Assembly: GCF_017994015.1 (NCBI RefSeq)
Contig: NZ_JAGOLP010000003.1
Span: 124,001 to 188,000, forward strand
Direction of reading: 5' to 3'
From: Ferrovibrio sp.
GTDB taxonomy: Bacteria; Pseudomonadota; Alphaproteobacteria; Ferrovibrionales; Ferrovibrionaceae
DNA: 64,000 bases
Under the pieces are notes generated by a model. That model had not been told where the DNA came from and did no database searches. It worked only from the letters and a program-made list of their open reading frames with translations. The position numbers and the translations under genes were made by a program. The stretch's first letter is position 1. Each line of letters begins with the position of its first letter. This document shows positions 9,197-18,284 of this stretch, in pieces.

Positions 9197-10243
9197 TCAG
9201 TCGAATACCGGCGCGTACAACACGCCGCCATCTTTCCACAGCTTGGTCAAGCCCCGGGTCAGCTTGTATGGCGACTGGCTGCCCAGATTACGCTCAAAAA
9301 TCTCGCTGTAATTGCCGACATGCTTGACCACGTCATAGGCCCAGGTGTCGCGCAGGCCGATACCCTTGCCAAGGCCGGGCAGCTTGCCCATCAGGCGGGC
9401 AATGCGCGGGTCCTTGTCTTCCTTCATCTTCTCGATATTGGCGCTGGTGATACCCAGTTCTTCGGCCTCAATCAGCGCCGCAATCACCCAATTGACCAGG
9501 ATCAGGAACTTCTCGTCGCCCTGGCGCACCACGGCGGAAACCGGCTCATTGGTCAGCACTTCCGGCAGCACCATATGCGGCGAGGCATCATTGGCGCGGC
9601 GCGCGCCAAACACCGCCAGGGTCGGGCCCCAGCCGGCAATGGTATCGCAACGGCCGCCGATATAAGCAGCGCGCGCATCCTCGGTCTTCTCGAAGGGCAG
9701 CATGGTGAAGGTCAGGTTCTTCGAGGCCAGGTAATCTGCGGCCAGGCGCTCGGTAGTGGTGCCGGCCGGCACGCAGACAGTGGCGCCATTCAGCTGCGTG
9801 GCAGTGGCCACATTGGCGCTTTTCTTGATCATGAACTGGGTGCCGCCGAAGAAATACGGCAGCGTGAACTGGAAACCGAGCACAGAATTGCGCTGCAAAG
9901 TCCAGCTGGTGTGATTGACCACGATATCAACACTACCCGATTGCAGGGCAGGGAAACGCTGCGGCCAGCTCAGCGGCACAAAATTGGCTTTGTCCGGGCT
10001 GCCGAGAATGGCGGTAGCAACCGAGCGGCAGATATCGGAATCAAAGCCGTGCCAGCGGCCCTTGTCGTCCAATTCAAAGAAACCGGGCGAGCCGCCGGCA
10101 ATGGTGCTGCATTGCAAAGCACCGCGCTGCTTGATGGCTTCCAAAGTGGCGCCCTGGCCTGTCGGAGCCGCGCCCTGGGCCACGGCCTGTGAGGCAAGCC
10201 CGAACAGGGCCAACCCGCAAAATAAAGCGATATTGAATTTCAT
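9197..10243 (-). CDS. aapJ: Periplasmic amino-acid-binding protein AapJ-like
   Basis: A 348-residue solute-binding protein. The first 22 residues (MKFNIALFCGLALFGLASQAVA) form a Sec signal peptide with an AxA cleavage site. The mature part starts with QGAAPTGQGATLEAIKQRGALQCS, and has GFDSDICRSVATAILG and QSGSVDIVVNHTSWTLQRNS, the pattern of AapJ/BztA binding proteins. It is the first gene of the aapJQM-SDR-ALDH unit, read from the shared-type promoter at 10295-10353. A typical Aap cluster is aapJQMP; here the ATPase gene is displaced into the neighbouring unit. Confidence 0.9.
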   Translation of the reverse strand: MKFNIALFCGLALFGLASQAVAQGAAPTGQGATLEAIKQRGALQCSTIAGGSPGFFELDDKGRWHGFDSDICRSVATAILGSPDKANFVPLSWPQRFPALQSGSVDIVVNHTSWTLQRNSVLGFQFTLPYFFGGTQFMIKKSANVATATQLNGATVCVPAGTTTERLAADYLASKNLTFTMLPFEKTEDARAAYIGGRCDTIAGWGPTLAVFGARRANDASPHMVLPEVLTNEPVSAVVRQGDEKFLILVNWVIAALIEAEELGITSANIEKMKEDKDPRIARLMGKLPGLGKGIGLRDTWAYDVVKHVGNYSEIFERNLGSQSPYKLTRGLTKLWKDGGVLYAPVFD

Positions 10244-10294
10244 ACCGAACCCCTCCGTTGCCCTGTTTCTTTATCGGCCCTGAAGCCTGCAAAA

Positions 10295-10353
10295 TTTGTA
10301 GGTTAAAAAATATAATAGGTCAATATAAAATATTTTATATCATATAATGATAC
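10295..10353 (-). promoter_or_regulatory. aapJ promoter with upstream palindromic operator
   Basis: Read on the minus strand: operator core TATCAT-ATA-ATGATA (10338-10352, perfect 6-bp arms), eight bases, then TTATATTGACCT holding -35 TTGACC (10318-10323), a 17-base spacer, and -10 TACAAA (10295-10300). The same element in the same spacing occurs before the SDR gene at 14049. A site just upstream of -35 suits an activator. Confidence 0.6.
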
Positions 10354-10386
10354 ATCTTATAACCACCACATAACCGCACAAACAAA

Positions 10387-10410
10387 CATGCCACCCGGCT
10401 GGGTGGCATG
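10387..10410 (-). terminator. Rho-independent terminator of the ThDP enzyme gene
   Basis: CATGCCACCC, a four-base loop, GGGTGGCATG: perfect 10-bp stem. On the minus strand it is followed by TTTGTTTGTG. It begins 29 bases past the stop of the ThDP gene and separates that unit from the aapJ promoter. Confidence 0.75.
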
Positions 10411-10438
10411 TGGTCGCGATAACTTGGTGTGGAGAGGA

Positions 10439-12085
10439 TCAGGGCCGCGAACGGGTGAAACGCAACACATTCCACGGGCTGGGCAATGGCCCCACCGGCA
10501 CATCAATGATGGTCGGCTGACCGGAATTGAAAGCCTGGCGCAAAGCCAGCCGCAATTCCTCCGGCGTTGTGGCACGCAGACCCAGCGCGCCGAAACTTTC
10601 CGCCAATTTGACAAAATCCGGGTTGTTCAGATTGGTGGCGATGCGGCGATTGCCAAAATCCTCGGTCTGCGTGCGCAGCACATTGCCGAAGGCGCCGTCA
10701 TTCATCAGCACCACCACAATCGGGATATGATGCTGCACGGCGGTGGCCAGTTCCTGCACATTGAACATGAAGCCGCCATCGCCACTGACCGCCACCACCG
10801 GCACATCCGGCCGTGCCGCCTTGGCGCCAAGCGCAGTGGCCAGGCCCCAGCCCAATGTGCCCTGATAACCCGGGGTGATGAAACTGCGCGGCCGGTAGAT
10901 CGGGAAAGCCAGGCGGCTGACATAGCCGAGCTGGGTCAGTTCATCAACGAAGATGCCGTCTTCCGGCAATTCCGCCCGGATCGCTTCCAGGAAAGCGATC
11001 TGCGGCTTGCATTGCGCCCAATCGGCATCCGAAACCGCGCGCATACGCTGCACGTCTTCAGCGCGTGACGGTCGCTTGGCGCTGAGCTTGGCCAGTTCGT
11101 CGGCCAGCGCTTCCAGCACCCGGCGCGCATCGCCGACAATGCCGACACTGGCCGGCCGCACCCGATTCAGTTCGTCGGCATCAGCATCGATGCGCACGAT
11201 CTTGATCTTGTCGTCGAGGCCCCATTGCAATTGCTGCAATTGCAGCCGGGTGCCAACCGCCAGCACCACATCGGCATCACGCCAAAAGCGATGGCCGACG
11301 GCACTGTTGACACTGAGCGGATGCCGGCTATCCAGCACGCCGCGCCCGGTGCGATGGCTTGATACCGGCGCTTGCAGGATTTCCGCCACGCTGCGCACCG
11401 CCGCGCTGGCATCCAGCGCACCGCCACCCACAATCATCAATGGCCGTTCGGCAGCCGCCAACAACTTGGCCGCCGCTTTCACGGCATCAATATCCAGCGG
11501 CGCTTCCAACGCTTCGGCAGCCGGTAGCAATTGCACCGGCGCACGGCGCGGCCACACATCCAGTGGCGCTTCCAGCGCCACCGGGCGCGGCCGGCCGCTG
11601 CGCATCTCGGTAAAAGCCCGGTTCACCTTGGCCGGGCCTTCATGCGGCGCATTGATACGCTCAGCTGATTTGGTCAGCGAACGCAGCAGGCCAAGCTGAT
11701 CCGGAATTTCATGCAGCAGGCCCAGGCCGCGCCCGATGGCATTCGATGCAATCTGCCCGGTCAGCGCCAGCACCGGTGCGTTGAGGGCATAGGCGGTGCA
11801 GATCGCCGCCGTGGCATTCAGGATGCCAGGCCCCGGCACCACGGTGAAAACCTGCGGCTTGCCGGTGGCCAGGGCAGCACCCAGCGCCATATAGGCGGCG
11901 CCCTGTTCATGCCGGGTATGGATCAGCCTCAGCTTGTCGGTGGCGCCAGCCAGGGCATCAAACAGATAATCATTCTGCACGCCCGGCAAGGCATAGATGG
12001 TGTTTATGCCGTTGCGGACGATCTGGCTCACCACGGCTTCGGCGGTGGTCATTGCCGCTGGCGGCGGGGCATCATTACTGGTCAC
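10439..12085 (-). CDS. Thiamine-diphosphate-dependent 2-oxo-acid decarboxylase / acetolactate-synthase-like enzyme
   Basis: A 548-residue ThDP enzyme. The Pyr domain holds the activating Glu60 in THTRHEQGAAYM-like context (IHTRHEQGAAYMALGAA), a central NAD/FAD-like domain follows (PLMIVGGGALDASAAV), and the PP domain has the Mg-ThDP motif GDGGFMFNVQELATAVQH...LMNDG. I use the GTG at 12085, with GGGAG six bases upstream; a Met at residue 12 is an alternative. Neighbours are an amino-acid transporter, RidA and, in the twin unit, an aldehyde dehydrogenase, so decarboxylation of a 2-oxo acid derived from an amino acid fits better than acetolactate synthesis: no small regulatory subunit or ilvC is nearby. 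An AruI-like (2-ketoarginine) role is possible but unproven. Confidence 0.85.
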   Translation of the reverse strand: MTSNDAPPPAAMTTAEAVVSQIVRNGINTIYALPGVQNDYLFDALAGATDKLRLIHTRHEQGAAYMALGAALATGKPQVFTVVPGPGILNATAAICTAYALNAPVLALTGQIASNAIGRGLGLLHEIPDQLGLLRSLTKSAERINAPHEGPAKVNRAFTEMRSGRPRPVALEAPLDVWPRRAPVQLLPAAEALEAPLDIDAVKAAAKLLAAAERPLMIVGGGALDASAAVRSVAEILQAPVSSHRTGRGVLDSRHPLSVNSAVGHRFWRDADVVLAVGTRLQLQQLQWGLDDKIKIVRIDADADELNRVRPASVGIVGDARRVLEALADELAKLSAKRPSRAEDVQRMRAVSDADWAQCKPQIAFLEAIRAELPEDGIFVDELTQLGYVSRLAFPIYRPRSFITPGYQGTLGWGLATALGAKAARPDVPVVAVSGDGGFMFNVQELATAVQHHIPIVVVLMNDGAFGNVLRTQTEDFGNRRIATNLNNPDFVKLAESFGALGLRATTPEELRLALRQAFNSGQPTIIDVPVGPLPSPWNVLRFTRSRP

Positions 12086-12128
12086 ATCACACTCCCTGAA
12101 ACTCGCCTCGCCGGTCCCGGCGGCTGGG

Positions 12129-12884
12129 TCAGATGACCTGGCTGAGAAAGGCCTTGCTGCGCGCATGGCGCGGGTTGGAAAAGAATTCTTCGGGCGGCGC
12201 CGCTTCCACGATGCGGCCGGCATCCATGAACACCACCCGGTCTGCCACCTGGCGCGCGAAGCCCATCTCATGGGTAACGCACAGCATGGTCATGCCGTCT
12301 TCGGCCAGCTCGATCATGGTATCGAGCACTTCCTTGACCATTTCCGGATCAAGCGCCGAGGTCGGTTCGTCAAACAACATGATATTCGGGTTCATCGCCA
12401 GGGCGCGGGCAATGGCAACGCGCTGCTGCTGGCCGCCGGAAAGCTGACCGGGATATTTCTGCGCCTGTTCCGGGATACGAACCCGTTCAAGATAGCGCAT
12501 CGCCAGGCTTTCCGCTTCCTTGCGCGTCAGGCCCAGCACCTTGATCGGCGCCAGCATACAATTCTGCTGCACCGTCAGATGCGGAAACAGATTGAAGCTC
12601 TGAAACACCATGCCGACGTTACGACGGATATCCTCGATATTGCGGCTATCCTGGTTCAGTTCCACGCCGCTGACGCGGATCTGGCCCTGCTGGTGTTCCT
12701 CCAGCCGGTTGATACAGCGGATCAACGTGGATTTGCCCGAACCGGAAGGGCCGCAGATGACGATCCGTTCGCCCCGGCGCACATCCAGATCGATATCGTG
12801 CAGCACCTGGTAGTCGCCATACCATTTGCTGACCGCCATCATCTCGACCGCCGGCGCGGCCGGGCTGGCATCCTGCTGGATCAT
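12129..12884 (-). CDS. aapP: Amino acid ABC transporter ATP-binding protein AapP-like
   Basis: A 251-residue ABC ATPase of the polar amino-acid family. Walker [11 protein letters not shown]-loop [12 protein letters not shown], signature [15 protein letters not shown], Walker [13 protein letters not shown] and the switch His in [10 protein letters not shown] are all intact. It is the only polar amino-acid ATPase in the window, so it most likely powers AapQM although its gene is apart from aapJQM, between ridA and the ThDP gene. The shared operator module of the two units supports that link. Confidence 0.9.
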   Translation of the reverse strand: MIQQDASPAAPAVEMMAVSKWYGDYQVLHDIDLDVRRGERIVICGPSGSGKSTLIRCINRLEEHQQGQIRVSGVELNQDSRNIEDIRRNVGMVFQSFNLFPHLTVQQNCMLAPIKVLGLTRKEAESLAMRYLERVRIPEQAQKYPGQLSGGQQQRVAIARALAMNPNIMLFDEPTSALDPEMVKEVLDTMIELAEDGMTMLCVTHEMGFARQVADRVVFMDAGRIVEAAPPEEFFSNPRHARSKAFLSQVI

Positions 12885-12892
12885 GGCCGCCC

Positions 12893-13240
12893 CTAGCGCA
12901 GCGCGATCACGGCGATTTCCACCTTCGCCGTGGCAGAGACCAGCTTTGCTTCCACCGTGGCACGTGCCGGTGTGTGACCGGCCGGCACCCAGGCATCCCA
13001 GGCGCGGTTCATCTCGGCGAATTCGCTGATATCAGCCAGCCAGACGGTGGCGCTGAGAATCTTTGTCTTGTCGCTGCCGACTGCCGCCAGCGAGGCATCC
13101 AGCGCGGCCAGGATTTCCACGGTCTGGCCATAGGCATCCTTGGTCTTGTCGGTAGCCACCTCGCCACAGGTGAACACCATCTGGTCGGTATAGGTGGCCT
13201 TGCTCATGCGCGGGCCGGCGCCAATGCGATTGATGGTCAT
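12893..13240 (-). CDS. RidA/YjgF/YER057c/UK114 family protein
   Basis: A 115-residue trimeric-type RidA protein. Arg93 in [11 protein letters not shown] is in the place of the arginine that RidA uses to hydrolyse reactive 2-iminobutyrate-type enamines/imines, and [16 protein letters not shown] and KVEIAVIAL match the fold. It is 14 bases after the SDR gene and eight before aapP. Its presence suggests the pathway releases an imine or enamine, as from an amino-acid oxidase, dehydratase or transaminase step. Confidence 0.88.
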   Translation of the reverse strand: MTINRIGAGPRMSKATYTDQMVFTCGEVATDKTKDAYGQTVEILAALDASLAAVGSDKTKILSATVWLADISEFAEMNRAWDAWVPAGHTPARATVEAKLVSATAKVEIAVIALR

Positions 13241-13254
13241 GACAATGCCCCGCT

Positions 13255-14049
13255 TCAGCTTTTGGCGCCCGGCAGCGCATCCACCGGCACGGTATAATTC
13301 AGCGGCATGCGGCCACCATCGATGTACAGCACCTGGCCGGTGACATAAGACGCATCGTCGCTGGCCAGAAAGGAGACCACACTGGCCACTTCCTCCGGCT
13401 CGCCGCAGCGGCCCATCGGCGTGCGCGACAGGATGCGGCGATAGGATTCCTCGTTGGACAACACGCCGTTGCGGGTCAGGTCGGTCAGGATGGTGCCCGG
13501 CCCCACCGCGTTGACGCGAACATTCTGCTTGGCCAGCGCCACCGCGAAGATGCGGCTCATCTGGTTGATGCCGGCCTTGGAAATGCCATAAGGCACATTG
13601 GTCGGGATGGTCAGGATGGCCTGCATCGACGACATGTTGACGATGGCGCCGCCACCCTGGGCCGCCATCACGCGGGCAGCCTCCTGGGTGCCGTAGAAAG
13701 TGCCATTCAGGTTCACCCCCATCACATGGGTGTATTCCTCATCGGTCAGGTCGAGCACCGATTTCGACACCGTGATGCCGGCATTATTCACCATGATGTC
13801 GAGCCGGCCCGATTGCGCCACGGCGGCTGCCACCACGGCCACCACATCGGCACGTTTGGACACATCGCAAGCCATCGCAAAGGCGGTCTTGCCGGCCGGA
13901 TCGAGCCGGGCAGCGGCTTCCGCCACCTTTTCTGCCTTCAGATCCGCCAACCAGACCGTGGCGCCTTCCTGGTGCAGCCGCTCGGCACAGGCAAAGCCAA
14001 TGCCCTGCGCCGCACCGGTGACAATCGCTATCTTGTTGGCGTGCTTCAT
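13255..14049 (-). CDS. SDR family oxidoreductase (classical active site)
   Basis: A 264-residue classical short-chain dehydrogenase: TGAAQGIGFACAERL cofactor loop, NNAG at about 88-91, Ser in NMSSMQA, Y-G-I-S-K catalytic pair, and YVTGQVLYIDGGRMPLNY near the C-terminus. The ATG at 14049 follows AAGGGGAA by seven bases. It is the first gene of the SDR-ridA-aapP-ThDP unit, read from the promoter at 14105-14165. It is expected to oxidise a hydroxyl or reduce a ketone with NAD(P). Note that its sister unit also holds an SDR, at 6109-6858, but with a non-classical active site. Confidence 0.88.
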   Translation of the reverse strand: MKHANKIAIVTGAAQGIGFACAERLHQEGATVWLADLKAEKVAEAAARLDPAGKTAFAMACDVSKRADVVAVVAAAVAQSGRLDIMVNNAGITVSKSVLDLTDEEYTHVMGVNLNGTFYGTQEAARVMAAQGGGAIVNMSSMQAILTIPTNVPYGISKAGINQMSRIFAVALAKQNVRVNAVGPGTILTDLTRNGVLSNEESYRRILSRTPMGRCGEPEEVASVVSFLASDDASYVTGQVLYIDGGRMPLNYTVPVDALPGAKS

Positions 14050-14104
14050 ATAGAGATTCCCCTTATCGATACTGCCCCGGCCAGCGGGCCAATCAGTGTT
14101 GGAA

Positions 14105-14165
14105 TCAGTACAATGCAGGATATAAAAGGTCAATATAAGATTTATCGTATCTAATATAGATACGA
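14105..14165 (-). promoter_or_regulatory. Promoter of SDR-ridA-aapP-ThDP unit with palindromic operator
   Basis: Minus-strand order: operator with perfect 8-bp arms TCGTATCT and AGATACGA around five bases (14145-14165), then TTATATTGACCT with -35 TTGACC (14128-14133), a 17-base spacer, and -10 TACTGA (14105-14110). The 12 bases AGGTCAATATAA (plus strand) and the 20-base offset to the palindrome core are identical to those before aapJ. Confidence 0.6.
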
Positions 14166-14227
14166 ATATGCGGCATTTTCAGCCCGGCCTATTGCCAGTG
14201 GCATGCCAGTATAAATGTTGAAACGGC

Positions 14228-14917
14228 TTATTCGGCGCTCAGGCGATAGCCTACGCCGGGCTCGGTCAGCAGCAATTGTGGCCGGGCCGGATCGGCCTCG
14301 ATCTTCTGCCGCAACTGACGGGCAAAAACCCGCAGATATTGCACATCATGCTCATGCGCCTGGCCCCAAACCTGGCGCAAGATGAACTGATGCGTCAGCA
14401 CCTTGCCGGCATGCTGCACCAGCAGCCGCAGCAAATCATATTCCTTGGGCGACAGTTTCACCGCCTCGCCATGCAGGCTGACCAGACGTTTTTCCAGATC
14501 GACCCGCAAGCCACCTGTGGCAAAAACCGGCTGGCCGCTGGTTGCCCCCACCATATGACGCAAAGCCGCACGGATGCGGGCGAGCAATTCGCCGGTGCCG
14601 AATGGCTTGGTGACATAATCATCGGCGCCGGCATCAAGCGCCGCGATCTTGTCAGCTTCGTCGGCACGCACCGACAGCACAATCACCGGAATGCTGCTCC
14701 ATTCACGCAAACGGGCAATCACCGCCTGGCCATCCATATCCGGCAGGCCAAGATCAAGAATGATCAGATCGGGCTTGGACAAGGCAGCGATGCGCAAGCC
14801 CTCGCGCGCGCTATCCGCTTCCAGGATGCGGAAATCATGCGCCTCCAGGCTGACGCGCAGATAACGCCTGATCTGCGGTTCATCATCAATCACCAGGATG
14901 GCAGCCCCCTCAGCCAT
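14228..14917 (-). CDS. kdpE: Response regulator KdpE
   Basis: A 229-residue OmpR-type regulator. The receiver domain has acidic DDE at 11-13, phospho-acceptor Asp55 in LIILDLGLPDMDG and Lys in YVTKPFGTGEL; the C-terminal winged helix has LSPKEYDLLRLLVQHAGKVLTHQFIL. It activates kdp on low K+ or osmotic stress when phosphorylated by KdpD. The start overlaps the end of kdpD by eight bases. It closes the kdp operon; the following 60 bases hold a weak TGGCATGCCA palindrome but no clear terminator. Confidence 0.95.
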   Translation of the reverse strand: MAEGAAILVIDDEPQIRRYLRVSLEAHDFRILEADSAREGLRIAALSKPDLIILDLGLPDMDGQAVIARLREWSSIPVIVLSVRADEADKIAALDAGADDYVTKPFGTGELLARIRAALRHMVGATSGQPVFATGGLRVDLEKRLVSLHGEAVKLSPKEYDLLRLLVQHAGKVLTHQFILRQVWGQAHEHDVQYLRVFARQLRQKIEADPARPQLLLTEPGVGYRLSAE

Positions 14918-17666
14918 CGGCCGGCCTTTCCTCGATTGGCACATTCGGCTGCGCTTCCAGCGGCAAGGTCACGATCATGCGCGTGCCACGGCCAGCATTG
15001 CCCGACGAATCCGCCGGCAAGACCGGACTTTCGGCCCGGATACTGCCGCCATGCGCCTTGAGAATGCTGCGGCAGATCGACAGGCCAAGCCCGGTGCCGG
15101 CAACCTGCCGGTCACTGGCCTTGACGCGATAGAACATGTCGAACACCTGTTCAAGCTCGCCGCTTGGAATCCCCACACCGGCATCGGTTATGGTGATCAC
15201 GATACTCTCCGCCGCCTGTCTTAGCACCAGGTCTATCGCGCTGCCCTTGGCGGAATATTTCGCCGCATTGTCCAATAGGTTGATCAGCACCTGCTCGATC
15301 AGGATGTAATCCACCCGCAGCAATGGCAAGGCCGGCGCCATATCTACCCGGATATCATGGCCCTGGGTGAGCGGCGCGGCGCGCTTCAGCGCTGTGGCAA
15401 CCAGTTCCTCGGCATCGACCCAATCCAGCTTCGGCTGCATGGCGCCCGCTTCTATCCGTGTCATGTCGAGCAGATTGCCAACAAAGCGGTTAAGCCGTTC
15501 AGCTTCATCGCGCACGGTATGCAGTAATTCAACACGCCCCCGTTCATCCAGCTTGGCGCCAAAATTCAGCAGGCTGGAAACACCGCCGATGATCGAAGCC
15601 AGTGGCGTGCGCAGATCGTGACTGATTGACGACAACAAAGCCGAGCGCAGTTTTTCGGTTTCGGTTGCCATGCGGGCTTCCGCCACATCACGATTGAGAA
15701 TGCTGCGCTCAATCGCCAGGGCGGCCTGACCGGCCAGGGCATCAAGCAGCCGGCGCTCATCCGGCCCCAATACCGGGCGTTCATCGGGAAACCGGATGCC
15801 CAGCGCGCCCAGGCTGCGCTCTGCGGTGCGCAAGGGCAGGAACAGCCAATCCGAGGACGGCAAAGTGCCGGTGCCGCGCCCGGCCGGCTCGCCCTTGAGC
15901 CAGGCCCAATCGGCAGCCCCCTTAGCCTTGTCATCAATCTGATCCTCCGGCGGATAGGCGGCGCGCACCGTTAGGCGATCCTGCCCGGGCTTAGCATCGC
16001 CTCCCTCCGGCATCAGCACCAAGGATTGCGCCTTGGCCAGAGCCGCGACATGATGCACCACCGCCCACAGGATACCATCCGCATCCACCGCACCGGTTAC
16101 CATGCGACTGAAATCATAAAGCGCGGCCGTGCGCGCCTCACGAATCCGCGCCGCTTCCGCCTGCGCTCTGATTCGTGCCGTCAGGTTGCTGGCGACCAAG
16201 GCCAAGCCTAGGAAAATGAAAAACGTGTAGATGTTTTCCGGGTTGGCGATGGTGAAGGTGTAAAGCGGCGGCAGAAACAGGAAATTATAGCCCAGCACCG
16301 CAAATACCGAACTGAGCAGGGCCGCCGCATGACCATAACGCAGCGAGCAGAGCAATACCGATACCAGGATAAAAAGCGGGATGCTGGAATGCGGCAGCCA
16401 ATCTGCCACCAGCTTGACCATGCCGAGCGACCCCAGTGAAATCATCGCTGCCGGCAGCAGGCCGCCAAAGCGCATATCCGCCAGCCGCGCCCGCATCAGG
16501 TCAAGCCATGATTCGCCCGGCGGCGATCCGGTGACAACATGGATATTGATGCCGTCGCCCAATTCCACCAGGCGGTCGGTGAGTGTGCCGCGCAGGCGAT
16601 TGATCAGGCGGCTGCGCAGGCTGCGCGCCACCACCACCTCGGTGACATTACGCTGCCGGGCCTGGCGGATGATTTCAGCCGGCACATCGCTGCCGGCAAC
16701 ACTCACCACCTCGGCGCCGAATTCCTCGGCCAGGGTGAGGGCGCGGTTGATCTGGTCCTTCTCGCCATCCGACAGGCGGTCATGCGCCGGCGTCTCAACA
16801 TATAAGGCGATCCACGGCGCCCGGCGTCGCTCGGCCAGTCGGCGCGCATTACGCACCAGGCGCGGCAATAATGGGCCAGGGCTGATGCAGGCCATGATGC
16901 GGTCACGTGTCGGCCATGGCCCGGCAATGGCATGTGACTGCATGTAGGACAGCATCTGGCCATCCACCTGATCGGCCGCCTTGCGCAACGCCAGTTCACG
17001 CAAGGCCGTGAGATTTCCGGGCGCGAAGAAATGATGTGCCGCCCGAGCAGCCTGCTCGGGCATATAAACCTTGCCCTGCTTCAACCGCTGGATCAGGTCT
17101 TCCGGCGCCAGATCCACCACTTCTATTCTATCGGCCTGCGCCAGCACATGATCCGGCACAGTCTCGCGCACCTTCACCCGGGTGATCTGCGCCACCACGT
17201 CATTCAGGCTTTCCAGATGCTGGATATTCAGCGTGGTGTAAACATCGATGCCGTGGCGGCAGATCTCCTCGATATCCTGATAGCGCTTGTCATGCCGGCT
17301 GCCCGGCACATTGCTATGCGCCAATTCATCGATCAGCACCAATTGCGGGCGGCGCTTCAGCACCTCATCCAGGTCAAGTTCATTGAACACCCGGTCACGA
17401 TAGGCCACCCGCCGCAACGGCAATTGCTCCAGCCCACGCAGCAGAAACGCTGTTTCGGCACGGCCATGGGTTTCCACCACCCCCGCCACCACATCAATCC
17501 CTTCGCGCTGGCGGGCATGGGCGGTTTCCAGCATGGCATAGGTTTTGCCAACGCCTGGTGCTGCACCCAGAAACACACTGAGACGGCCACGCTTCTCCTG
17601 CGCAGCCGTCTGTAACAAGGCATCCGGCGATGGTCGGTTATCGCGCTCGGGAAGATGATCTGGCAT
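14910..17666 (-). CDS. kdpD: Osmosensitive K+ channel histidine kinase KdpD
   Basis: A 918-residue sensor kinase. The N-terminal KdpD domain holds the Walker A FLGAAPGVGKTYAML and LVLIDELAHSN, followed by a Usp-like domain (about 250-370), four membrane helices near 400-500, a GAF-like region, the HisKA helix SSISHDLRTPLASIIGG with phospho-His, and the ATPase motifs NLLDNAAKYSAKG, DAGVGI and GTGLGLSICRSI. It senses K+ limitation and phosphorylates KdpE. It starts six bases after kdpC. All domains are complete and of usual length. Confidence 0.96.
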   Translation of the reverse strand: MPDHLPERDNRPSPDALLQTAAQEKRGRLSVFLGAAPGVGKTYAMLETAHARQREGIDVVAGVVETHGRAETAFLLRGLEQLPLRRVAYRDRVFNELDLDEVLKRRPQLVLIDELAHSNVPGSRHDKRYQDIEEICRHGIDVYTTLNIQHLESLNDVVAQITRVKVRETVPDHVLAQADRIEVVDLAPEDLIQRLKQGKVYMPEQAARAAHHFFAPGNLTALRELALRKAADQVDGQMLSYMQSHAIAGPWPTRDRIMACISPGPLLPRLVRNARRLAERRRAPWIALYVETPAHDRLSDGEKDQINRALTLAEEFGAEVVSVAGSDVPAEIIRQARQRNVTEVVVARSLRSRLINRLRGTLTDRLVELGDGINIHVVTGSPPGESWLDLMRARLADMRFGGLLPAAMISLGSLGMVKLVADWLPHSSIPLFILVSVLLCSLRYGHAAALLSSVFAVLGYNFLFLPPLYTFTIANPENIYTFFIFLGLALVASNLTARIRAQAEAARIREARTAALYDFSRMVTGAVDADGILWAVVHHVAALAKAQSLVLMPEGGDAKPGQDRLTVRAAYPPEDQIDDKAKGAADWAWLKGEPAGRGTGTLPSSDWLFLPLRTAERSLGALGIRFPDERPVLGPDERRLLDALAGQAALAIERSILNRDVAEARMATETEKLRSALLSSISHDLRTPLASIIGGVSSLLNFGAKLDERGRVELLHTVRDEAERLNRFVGNLLDMTRIEAGAMQPKLDWVDAEELVATALKRAAPLTQGHDIRVDMAPALPLLRVDYILIEQVLINLLDNAAKYSAKGSAIDLVLRQAAESIVITITDAGVGIPSGELEQVFDMFYRVKASDRQVAGTGLGLSICRSILKAHGGSIRAESPVLPADSSGNAGRGTRMIVTLPLEAQPNVPIEERPADG

Positions 17667-17672
17667 CTGCGC

Positions 17673-18251
17673 TCATCGGGTAAGGGGCCTGATTTTATCC
17701 AAGGCAAGGTTCAGCGTCAGCACATTGATGCCGGGTTGACCAAGAAATCCGAACCAGGGCCGTTCGACATGCTGTTGCATAAGTGCCTCCAGATCAGCCG
17801 GCATCATGCCGCGTGCCGCCGCCACACGGGGCAATTGTCGCGCTGCATTGGCCGGTGAAATATGCGGATCAAGCCCGCTGCCCGATGTGGTGACCGCATC
17901 TGCCGGCACCGCCGCAGCGCCATCCTGCTGCTGATAGGAAGCTACATCACCGGCAACCCGCTCCACCAGCGCCTTGGCCGTGGGCGCCAGATTCGAGCCG
18001 CTGGAAGATGCAGCATCATAGCCTGACTTACCGGCCGCCGATGGGCGCGGATGGAAATAATGCGGCGCACTAAACCCCTGGCCGATCAGGCTTGAACCTA
18101 TCAGCCGGCCCTCTCGTTCGATCAGGCTGCCGCTGGCCTGCACCGGAAACAAACCCTGGGCAATGCCGGTGATAACCAGAGGATAAGCCAGACCGGTGAC
18201 CAGGCTGAACAAAACCAGCAGCACCAGCGCGGGGCGAATATGACTGAGCAT
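17673..18251 (-). CDS. kdpC: K+-transporting ATPase subunit KdpC
   Basis: A 192-residue protein with one N-terminal membrane helix (residues about 7-30) and a periplasmic domain with LIGSSLIGQGFSAPHYFHPRPSAAG, the KdpC signature, split here as LIGSSLIGQGF and HYFHPRPSAAG. The end GLDPHISPANAARQLPRVA is also typical. KdpC stabilises the KdpFABC pump. It lies 33 bases after kdpB and six before kdpD. Confidence 0.95.
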   Translation of the reverse strand: MLSHIRPALVLLVLFSLVTGLAYPLVITGIAQGLFPVQASGSLIEREGRLIGSSLIGQGFSAPHYFHPRPSAAGKSGYDAASSSGSNLAPTAKALVERVAGDVASYQQQDGAAAVPADAVTTSGSGLDPHISPANAARQLPRVAAARGMMPADLEALMQQHVERPWFGFLGQPGINVLTLNLALDKIRPLTR

Positions 18252-18284
18252 GATATCTTTCTCCTGCTTCGATCAGCGATGGGT

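Noticed and set aside
10439..12085. Acetolactate synthase large subunit (ilvB)
   Set aside because: No small subunit or other ilv genes nearby, and the context is amino-acid uptake and aldehyde oxidation, so I keep the broader ThDP decarboxylase-like call.
14166..14227. TGGCATGCCA palindrome after kdpE as terminator
   Set aside because: The stem is only five base pairs with no T-run; termination cannot be supported.
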